A stretch of DNA of 64,000 nt from Apostichopus japonicus. Lineage: Eukaryota > Echinodermata > Holothuroidea > Aspidochirotida > Stichopodidae. The notes under the pieces were generated by a model. It was given only the letters and a program-made list of their open reading frames with translations. It had not been told where the DNA came from and did not search any database. The translations under genes and the position numbers were made by a program. Below, piece after piece: positions 58,101 to 64,000 of this stretch (position 1 is the stretch's first letter; each line of letters opens with the position of its first letter). The stretch spans positions 4,392,001 through 4,456,000 of the forward strand of contig NC_092561.1 in the NCBI RefSeq assembly GCF_037975245.1, read 5' to 3'.

Positions 58101-61100
58101 ACCATATGTCTATATTAAAGCTGGGAAAAAGATATTCATTTGGAACTGTGGAATACTGAACATGTTTGGTTATGTTAATACCTTAGTAGTTAAATGTATG
58201 TTTCTATTACGCTACCCATATTCGGCTGATAAAACCAGCCATTATCAAACAATAATATGCATTGGTGTAATACGGTTCATAGATACTAACAACTGATATT
58301 GGACTCTCCGTGGAATTCAAAGGCTACACAGCTTCTGTGTCATTGGATAAGGCGTATAGCGGCCAAGTGACAGGTCTATGCGGTGACTGCGATGGAGATG
58401 CAAGCAACGACTGCGAAGGAAATGTAAGATTTAAATTTTCCGATTTCTTCAAGAGCATTGTAGGGAGACGTAAATACACATTTAAGCATACATATCGATG
58501 GTATGCATACTGGTGTGACGTTTGAACATCAAAAACGCTAAGCAAATTATTGTGCATAAAAGTATCAGTCAAATGGAACTCTAATTCAGCTTAATGTCAT
58601 TTGAATGTGTCCTTGTATTCCTTTGCGATGTTGATATTTTATGGTGTAGATTCCGTTTTGATTATCTCAGTCATATCAAATTCTGCGATAACCATTTCAG
58701 TAAACCATAATCTAATTCTGCTCACATTTGTGAGGCTATATGTCTAAAATACGGTTCATTTGTTGTCAATGAATAATTATTCCCTTGATTCTTCCTTAAC
58801 AATCATGCTTACTTTCTGTGACTGAACAAATGATATTATGCAAGTTATTGATGCGTTTTAGAGAACTGACCTTCGTTATTTTAGGGAGATGAAGCTATTG
58901 CTCAATGCACATCCGCATGGGCTACGGGTGAATGCGATCCTGTTGTCCCGTATGACGGCTGTCTTGAAAACCCCGACAACGTAGATCAAGCCACGGAGTT
59001 GTGTGGTATACTAACGGACGATTCAGGTAACTTAATATTGGCTAACGGTTCTCTATAACGGCGACAGCTTACAACCAGAGTTTATCTGTTTGTAACGTCA
59101 CACGATTACAGTGAAATTTTGAATAAACAGTGAAGTCTAGTGTCCACCTTTGCTGAATGAAACTTAATTGCTTTGATCAGGGAGTTGTTATGGAACAACT
59201 CCCTGGTTTGATGCAAAAAGAAAATCATGTAAAATTCGTGAAAGATTTTCGGGTAACTTAATTCATGCACGCCCGCTGGAATGTATAACCACCCGAAGTT
59301 ATTCATGTTAGATGTAAATACCGCATATGATGGAGCTTCAAAGAACATCAATGTTGATATGCTATATATGTTTAAACGACGGACAGTTGTTTCTCTTACA
59401 TATAAGCAATTCTCCTTTATATTAACATTGGTCGGCTCTGCATGTTTTGATGATCATCGGGTTACGTCATTAACAGTATTATAATCTATATTACTTGGAC
59501 ATTATCGATGTGCTAAGTCTTTTCATTTCTTGTTTAGGTCCATTTAAGGTCTGTCGTGATGTTGTGGATATGAATGAGTTGGTATCAGCGTGTGGATATG
59601 ATCTTTGCGTCACACTTCCAAGTAAAGCCCTCCTATGTGACCACCTTGATAATGCTGCTAGAGTGTGTAATGAAGCAGGAGTAAATGTAGGCGACTGGAG
59701 AGATCTGGCTAAAGTTTGTGGTAATTAAAAAATATTTCATTTTCAGCAAAACTTGAACTTTTAGATATATAGTGCTCAATTCAAACTGTACTAATTATAT
59801 GCAAATTTAAGTGGTTATAATATAATAGATGAAATAGATTGCAATGATACAATACGAAATTACTTAGTACTTTGATCTGCTCTGAACGGTAAACCAATAA
59901 ACATAAGCAACGGTCAATATTACAACTAGAAAAATGTCGTTCGTCTTTGATGTATGATCCTTTTTATTTGCAGCTAACAAATGTCCAGCAGGTACAATCT
60001 ACAACTCTTGTGGAAATCCTTGCCCCGAAACATGCTTTGGCGAAACAGCCAATTGCGGATTTGACTGTGTTGACCAGTGTGAATGTCCCGCAGGAGAGGT
60101 TTTAGCTAATGGCAAATGCTTAGATCGAACACAATGTGGTTGTCAAACAACCGATGGTGGCTACTTAGGAGTAAGTAAAATAATCTATTCCATGTACTCA
60201 TGTGGTTTAAAACAATGTAACTAACAAATATAGTCAAAAGAGATATGACTTTAAAAAACATTCCCTTCAGGTTGAATTTGACATTTTTGTTTAACAAGTT
60301 GATGTTAGCGTTATAACCAGTCTGTTTACAGGATCATTGAATATAATGTTTCAGTGGATATGTAATCAATCAGATGATGGCTGTAATATACATTTGAACG
60401 GGTCTCATTTCAGATATAGTAAACATTGTACATAAGACCAAAACAGCTGTTAGTCATTACTCATTGTACCTTGATGTAGTTATTATTTGTCGGAAGATGA
60501 TTATGCATTGGGGATTTTATATATCTAATGGTTTTCTTACTATTAATATTAGATATACTGTACAGTGCAGCCAGGATGGTTGTTGTATATTATTGTCTCA
60601 TATTTTGTCTGTTAAGCCTGGAGACGTTTTTATTGATGAAAGCTGTAGACATTGCAGTTGTGATGGAGATACCTACACTTGTCTTGACATCAAGTGTGAT
60701 GAGAATGCGCAATGTACCGAGCAAGATGGGGTGCGTGGATGTTACTGTAACCCAGGTTTTGAAGGGGACGGTATAACTTGTACTCCTGAGGGTAAATATT
60801 GAAAGCTACTCAGCACGAGAAACATCGTAGACGTGATAAAAATCATACTTCTACAAAATGATTGCGATTTAGTTCTAAGGCTGATATTATTTATGAATAC
60901 ATTAGGAATCATAAATGGTTAGCAAACATTGCTTTCATTTAAAATTGTTCTTCCATTCCGACAATTTAATCGTTGTAAGTTTCACGTTCTGTCAGTGGTA
61001 CAACTGATACCAATGTGTAGGATTTGTTCAACACAATCGGCAGCTTTTATGTGAAAATGAAATCAAGGAGACGCTATAACTTGTGAAATGCCGTATGGTT

Positions 61101-63274
61101 TGCGATCGTTCTGAAAACATCTCCTATTTTCATTAAGAGTTTGCTTTAGGAGTGACGTTAATAGATGAAATGTTTTGAAAGTGTGTCTAGAATTATATTA
61201 CCCACTGTGACGTCACACGTTAGAAATCCACGTAAGGTAGTCATCACTTAGGAGTATGGAAACTGTACTGAACATTTACCTAGCCCACTTTGTTTACTAC
61301 CCAACATAATCGGAAGTGGTAATCATAGTGAATATTTAAAGCTGACGGGTAAAACAAGACAAATCGATTTCCCTTAATTTATATCAATTTAAGAATATAA
61401 TGTAATATGTATGTATTGTATGCTTTAAAACCATTCGTATGAACTTTTAGGGCTATAACATTGTTAAATATTTCTGTGTGTTGTTACATTCTCTAGTGAA
61501 AGACCCATGTGAACCCAATCCATGTGAGCACGGTGGTGTTTGTACGAGTGACGGCACCAACTACCAGTGTCAATGTCCCGATGGCTATGAAGGAAACAAT
61601 TGTGAGATAGGTTAGTTCACCTCAAACATTTTATGTAGGAGAAGTCATGTTTGTTTTCAAGCTTTCGCAATATCGCATTCTGCAGCTGATTAAAACTATT
61701 TTTATTTTTAAGTAATGTAAAGTTCTCGACTTTCAATTTAAGATAACTTAAATGCGACCTTTAAAAATTAATTTCATGCTGTGTTTGTGTACTAATAAGC
61801 ATTTAACAAATCATCAATCACAAGCGCAGTATATATCCAACTTGTTTTATATCAGATATAAACAGTTTGCACATGAAATGTTTTCATCTGCTGTAAGTGT
61901 CATCTATAAAGGGAACAGTTTAAATAATTCTACCATTACACAAGCCAGACTAATCACTTCAAACTATACTCAATTCTAGAAGACTTTGCATTGAGAAAAT
62001 TTATAGTTTAGAATATTTTAGAATATCGACGAGTGATTTGCATTGCTGTTAATCATTGAATATGTATTTCTTACGACAGGAGGCAAAGCCATGATATAAA
62101 GCTAATCTTGCGAGAAGCTGTATCCTAATGTCATGAAAATATTTGTCTTACCTGTTTAAAAGAAATGTTGTTTACCGCCATCTTACAAGGTTACCATCAT
62201 ACAAGAATATCATAGTAGCATACTGTCTGTACACTATTGTGCATGCATGAAACATATTGTTAACAACAATGACATTGGTACTTTCATTTTAAAGATATTG
62301 ATGAATGTGCCGACAAACCTTGCCAAAATGGGGGGACATGTGTTGATGGCGTGAACCAGTATACATGTCAATGCGCTGATTACTATGAAGGAAAAGATTG
62401 TGAAAATGGTAAGAATTGTGCTCTGATATGAATTGATCGTCTTTGATTAGTCTATATACTCATATTATTGGCAATGGAATGTTTGTAGTTCAATGACTCC
62501 TACAACACTCTGTACAAATATGTTTATAAATTTAATAAAGATAACTTTTTATTAACTATTTTCATCTCATGCAGCTGTCTATTAAACTCAAAAGGTTTCC
62601 TTATCTATGCTTACTAATATTTATAACAGAAGAGCTTATTGTCAGGTTTGTGGATATCTTAGACTTCTTGAAAATGTGAGTCATATCCCACCGTCATATG
62701 TTTAGATGTCTTGTGTCGTTGCATGAATTAAATGTAAGCAGTTTTAGTCTCCTTACCGCTTTATTTTAAAGTTTACCACAGTGATTAGTCCTAAAGGAGG
62801 TTTTGTTTCAATGTTTTATGATTCATGTGGAATCTCTCCTACCAAGGGAGTTCTTATTGATGTCATTGTTATCTCTCTTTCGCATTTACGATCATTTTGG
62901 GGTATTACACAGAGAAACACTACCATTGTAATATCTGGGGTGATCCGCACCACGTTACTTTCGATGGTCGAGACATTACATTCCAGGGTGACTGCGAATA
63001 TGTTTTAGCAGAACATACAGGAGACCAGGCAGCTGAATCTGGACTAACAGCGTTTAAGCTGATGGCTCGTTATCATAAGTTAAAACCGACCGATAAAGCA
63101 AGCTACGTAAGGTACATTCGCTTGAGATATAACAAGATAACCTACAAGCTGAAGAATGGTTTGCTCTACCTGGGCACTACCCAGACATCAACCCCATACA
63201 GTGCCAATGGCGTCAATGTCATCCTCAGAGCAGATGGAGCATTTGTAAGTTTTATTTTTGTGATCCACGGTATA

Positions 63275-63351
<77 letters not shown>

Positions 63352-63966
63352 AAGTTTTAGTCAATAGTCAATATAGTCAATGGTCAAGTTTTGCTGATAG
63401 CTTATTTTCTGTCCAGGTAGGGTTTGGATTTTAAAGCCTTGTTGGCCGTGACGTATGTGACCTGTGGGTGGATCACGTTAAAAGCACAATGAGTAGAGCA
63501 GAAGACAACGATGGGTTATGTCATTACTTGTGCAGTAATAGGTTCATTGCACGCCACTGCAGTACGTAGTGTTTTGCCAAGCAACCCAGCGCAGGTAGTT
63601 TGACATTATTAAATAGCTGCATTAATAATTTATTGCCCTTTGTTGTACTTAGCAATAGCATGATCGCATGCTTAAAAATACAAACAAAAAGCTGAATATG
63701 TTTATGTGAGAAGAACTTTAACTCTTTGTGACTTGCTTTACATATTATTGCTTAAATATATCAATACATTAATTTTGAGAGGTCCTTTTAGTAATACTCG
63801 ATGCTCTTATTGTTTTCTCTTATAGGTTCTAACAGTTGAAATTGGACTTACCGTTGAGTTCAAAGGCTACACAGCTGTTGTATCTCTACATGCAAAATAT
63901 AGCAACCAAATAGATGGAGCATGTGGAAATTGCGACGGGAATGCCGACAATGATTGTGCAGGAGAT
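47421..63966 (+). CDS. VWD-C8-TIL-EGF secreted protein (3' partial, 11 exons visible)
   Basis: Second VWD-type gene, paralogous in design to gene 1 but with its own start. Exons: 47421-47475, 49307-49638, 58283-58423, 58885-59026, 59538-59720, 59974-60170, 60617-60791, 61497-61610, 62295-62408, 62913-63244, 63826-63966, totalling 642 codons in one frame. It begins with a signal peptide and continues with VWD, C8, TIL, TILa/EGF, EGF, EGF and a second VWD; the gene runs past the window (donor gtaagt at 63967). Both VWDa exons are 332 bases and both VWDb exons are 141 bases, so the two modules are sister copies. VWDb has CGDCDGD or CGNCDGN rather than CGLCGTC. Intron 2 is 8.6 kb because of a retrotransposon insertion. 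Likely a mucus or coat component; inferred. Confidence 0.85.
47476..49306. other. Gene 3 intron 1
   Basis: A 1.8-kb intron with donor gtaaga and acceptor tttccaaag. It contains a TA-rich microsatellite (49063-49122) and no other supported element. Open frames of up to about 98 codons lie here on both strands without recognisable domains. Confidence 0.6.
49063..49122. repeat. (TA)n microsatellite
   Basis: TA run of about 60 bases, interrupted twice by an extra T, about 180 bases before exon 2 of gene 3. Confidence 0.92.
49307..60791 (+). CDS. Gene 3 first module: VWD-C8-TIL-TILa/EGF
   Basis: Exons: VWDa 49307-49638 ([15 protein letters not shown]), VWDb 58283-58423 ([14 protein letters not shown]), VWDc 58885-59026, C8 59538-59720, TIL 59974-60170, TILa/EGF 60617-60791. 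GDPH is intact. The C8 start (SACGYDLC) is more divergent than in gene 1. The TILa/EGF ends GFEGDGITC. All phases repeat the gene 1 pattern, which supports common descent of the two genes. The exon at 60617 has acceptor gttaag with a poor polypyrimidine tract, but frame and domain fit. Confidence 0.84.
49806..50435. repeat. 38-bp minisatellite, left part (about 16 copies)
   Basis: Tandem units of about 38 bases, each with the core atcaccatgctgctatt followed by a C-rich tail and ccatccaatcc. Copies differ by substitutions and small indels. The array is cut at 50435 by the retrotransposon and resumes at 57303. It is intronic. Long open frames rich in Pro, His and Leu in this stretch are translations of the repeat. 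Confidence 0.93.
50436..50683 (-). repeat. BEL/Pao 3' LTR
   Basis: 248 bp, same sequence as the other LTR. In element orientation this is the 3' LTR and lies downstream of the pol stop codon (50849). The terminal dinucleotides are TG and CA. Confidence 0.94.
50849..56773 (-). CDS. BEL/Pao gag-pol polyprotein
   Basis: One frame of 1974 codons from the first ATG at 56773 (the frame is open 17 codons further upstream). Order: coiled coil rich in Glu/Lys/Gln (about residues 70-150), DUF1759 gag-like domain (about 285-430), zinc knuckles (CxxC..H..C near 520; [14 protein letters not shown] from 561), Pao-type aspartic protease with DNG at 659, reverse transcriptase with YVDD at 1086-1089, RNase H region, integrase with H-H-C-C zinc finger and D1678, D1740, E1790, and a C-terminal DUF5641. 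This order (protease, RT, RNase H, integrase) and the DUF1759/DUF5641 pair are specific to the BEL/Pao group. No stop or frameshift; no envelope domain. Gag and Pol appear fused in one frame. Confidence 0.95.
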   Translation of the reverse strand: MADNSGKEQATLPDIGAGETSIMDSINPEDSVSLVNIVNNPDKLKGHTDSEVSVKTTVSVLLYRTKQKEIEIAARAAALKETKKLEERKRNLQVEYELQEAQDEIRHAQEKAERVKQRKQMEEKKLQLETEQQEIDMMAELEAAKAMSRLLQLHERPESDVSAKLTKEVVKSIELKSFQYSKSDDEAKKHSEGENTRINPNAKKFVSRQNITVPDKPNDSGKYLSPNNGNEHAQYNQTKPTYAGVCYGQPLPDITTKPDDTVNTGISMATLLNKIVDHQRESALPSPRLDPFDGSDLLSFTPFIRNFQHVVEDKTQNPARRLELLLRFTEGEAHDLIKECTAIEPPASGYERAKWLLQRNFGQPQVLAAAYKSKAESWDHIAVGDKIALRKYAIFLINCCNVQQGNPEMDSMNGYEFLRILAQKLPTALQQQWINQMGRFRDVEMRSPTLQDFEQFVGQHSRNENDPRIAGLGYQNKMKDWKTPQKYPKVVTSKRAFAATVKTNEDDKAFKGKNEKMENKAKISPCLYCGPNTYHTLLDCRKFGSLDLQAKSDVCMKKGLCFGCLNPGHLKRNCPNPEWAKCEKCSKSHPTILHDPAREKKSSDERVTQTVTTGCAGVQNVRPQGNKNKKVTGTLMAITPVLIKPKTSDRCIATYAFVDNGCGAVFVDEFLKDSLKVNTRRTKILIKTLNLQQVQTTDVIVGDLQVGNINGTSFIDLHSVYVKDSIPATMDDAPTQNDIDAWDHLSHIKLPSMDGHNSIPHVTLMIGSNVPGVSMPLEIASAEIGDPYAIKTPIGWLVYGLEGKWMDQPEVNVNFCRVDNGIVQNGTDNLEQQLQSFINMDFTERLSDQKIAMSVEDKRFMTMMEESVTKVHGHYETVLPLRDRAVKMPNNKVQADMFGLRLQRKLKTNEKLASEYTEFMENLEKKGYAEKVPDQDVDRNDGNVWYTPHHAVYHPKKPDKIRVVFNCPIQYKGVSLNEQLLSGPDLTNRLYGVLMRWRQENVAIMADIEAMFYQVRVRKDDCDLLRYLWWPEGNFDGGMKEYRMLVHLFGAVSSPSCANFALKRTASDNQHRFQDKVIESVINDFYVDDFLKSVATDEEGIQIYRDLKEIMASGGFKLVKWVSNSKRLLESIPEDDRAKELKGLDLENDELPKERALGVQWCVEKDQLEFNITKVNEKATRRNILSVMSAVYDPIGYASPFLLQAKKILQSLCRLKVDWDSDIPDDQRNEWEKWLKELPILERLKIPRCLKPKEFGKVVNIQMHYFADASQEGYGTATYMRYTNDRKEIHCAFLTGKARVAPLKPHTIVKMELTAATSAVKQDAQLKQELTVNIDETVFWTDSQTVLKYIRSEKARHPVFVANRIAIIHDGSDVHQWRYVPSKLNPADHASRGLSADDLLTKEDWLNGPEFLHQTEDFWPCEDDSNDADSDRECEKEVSVSAVTMTDETQKNPVEKLLEYHSEWNKLKRSVAWWLRLKTILLQRIKRHNPNQCSQGITSDEMESAEKAIIKFIQRQSFPEEIGVLQKTKTAEMNIKDPCGTVKQASDKGNRCLRQKGRLTDLDPELHDEIMRVGGRLRKASIPLNAKHQMILPKDHHVSKLIIRHLHQLVGHQGRNHVLAELRQKYWIIHAGSMIRSMLKRCIQCRKYLARTGKQKMADLPAYRLRPDEGVFSRTGVDYFGPFEIKQGRTLKKRYGVMFTCLSSRAVHIEVAHSLDTNSCIGALRRFMARRGHVQELYSDNGTNFVGANKELKSALQELDENQINRFASNHGLKWKFNPPAASHFGGVWERQIRTVRKVLSGILSEQYLRTTQSDEQLHTFLCEVEAIINSRPLTKVSDNPNDLDVITPNHLLLLKAPVDMPLGKFDEKDVYARRRWRQMQYLADLFWKRWTKEYLPTLQRRQKWLQPERCTEVGDVVMIVDDQSPRNSWLMGVVIEAYKDKGGLVRSAKIKTKTATLVRPVVKLCLLLEGETT
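57055..57302 (-). repeat. BEL/Pao 5' LTR
   Basis: 248 bp, the promoter-bearing LTR in element orientation. It should drive transcription toward lower coordinates, opposite to the host gene. The region between it and the ATG (56774-57054) is the untranslated leader, about 280 bases. Confidence 0.94.
57303..57598. repeat. 38-bp minisatellite, right part (about 8 copies)
   Basis: Continuation of the array cut by the retrotransposon. It begins ctgctacttcacccc, starting within a unit at the CTGCT target duplication, and ends near 57598 where the pattern fades. Confidence 0.92.
57599..58282. other. Gene 3 intron 2, distal part
   Basis: Intron sequence between the minisatellite and the VWDb exon. 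A weakly tRNA-like stretch near 57790-57860 is not good enough to call. Nothing else recognised. Confidence 0.5.
60792..61496. other. Gene 3 intron, nothing recognised
   Basis: Intron between the TILa/EGF exon and the first single EGF exon, with donor gtaaat and acceptor attctctag. No supported element. Confidence 0.55.
61497..62408 (+). CDS. Gene 3 paired EGF exons
   Basis: Two 114-base symmetric (phase 1-1) exons, 61497-61610 and 62295-62408. The first is a classic EGF ([12 protein letters not shown]...[13 protein letters not shown]). The second is calcium-binding type ([16 protein letters not shown]...[15 protein letters not shown]), with the D-I/V-D-E start and aromatic position of cbEGF domains. 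They sit between the first module and the next VWD, a spacer not present between the modules of gene 1 in this window. Confidence 0.88.
62913..63966 (+). CDS. Gene 3 second VWD domain (partial module)
   Basis: VWDa 62913-63244 ([20 protein letters not shown]) and VWDb 63826-63966 ([16 protein letters not shown]). Exon lengths equal those of the first module of this gene, 332 and 141 bases. GDPH is intact. The donor gtaagt follows at 63967, so the module continues beyond the window. Confidence 0.87.
63279..63348. repeat. (TA)n microsatellite
   Basis: Long TA/AT dinucleotide run about 35 bases after the VWDa donor of the second module of gene 3. Confidence 0.95.
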
Positions 63967-64000
63967 GTAAGTATTTGTTGCAAACCTTTCGACTTCATAG

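Noticed and set aside
1-64000. CRISPR arrays, operons, bacterial genes
   Set aside because: No spaced identical short repeats of the CRISPR type. The intron structure and gene content are animal; the tandem repeats present are micro- and minisatellites.

Overview
This is animal (metazoan) nuclear DNA. It is AT-rich, and its genes are split into many short exons with consistent GT-AG borders. The encoded proteins are extracellular multidomain types, and the mobile elements (BEL/Pao, hAT-like, LINE, SINE-like) are typical of invertebrates. The abundance of VWD/TIL/EGF/fibrinogen modules fits an invertebrate deuterostome such as an echinoderm or hemichordate, but the sequence alone does not fix the species.

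Three host genes can be reconstructed. (1) Plus strand, before 517 to 26688: a giant secreted protein of repeated VWD-C8-TIL-TILa/EGF modules, like IgGFc-binding protein, zonadhesin and gel-forming mucins. Six complete modules run in one continuous frame through 40 exons (2661 residues in the window) and end in a fibrinogen C-terminal domain. The 5' end lies outside the window. (2) Minus strand, 42943 to 29787: a complete 16-exon CLCA-family gene (calcium-activated chloride channel regulator). It has a signal peptide, an HEWAH zinc metalloprotease domain, a VWA domain with a MIDAS motif, beta domains, a transmembrane segment and a charged tail. The frame changes just before the membrane segment, and one intron lacks a normal acceptor. 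(3) Plus strand, 47421 to beyond 63966: the start of a second VWD protein with a signal peptide exon, one full module, two EGF repeats and the start of a second module.

Genes 1 and 2 face tail to tail; genes 2 and 3 start head to head about 4.5 kb apart. In mammals, CLCA1, FCGBP and MUC2 are partners in mucus, and CLCA1 cleaves MUC2. A CLCA protease between two VWD-mucin-like genes is therefore a reasonable candidate for a functional mucus or barrier gene cluster. That link is inference.

Repeats: a complete BEL/Pao retrotransposon (50436-57302) with two identical 248-bp LTRs and a CTGCT target duplication is inserted antisense in intron 2 of gene 3, inside a 38-bp minisatellite. A 287-bp hAT-like MITE with an 8-bp target duplication, a LINE 3' remnant, tRNA-derived SINE-like sequences, a 63-bp-arm inverted repeat in the likely 3' UTR of gene 1, and several tandem repeats make up most of the rest. 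Exon borders were read by eye from frame, splice sites and comparison between modules; they have not been tested against transcripts.
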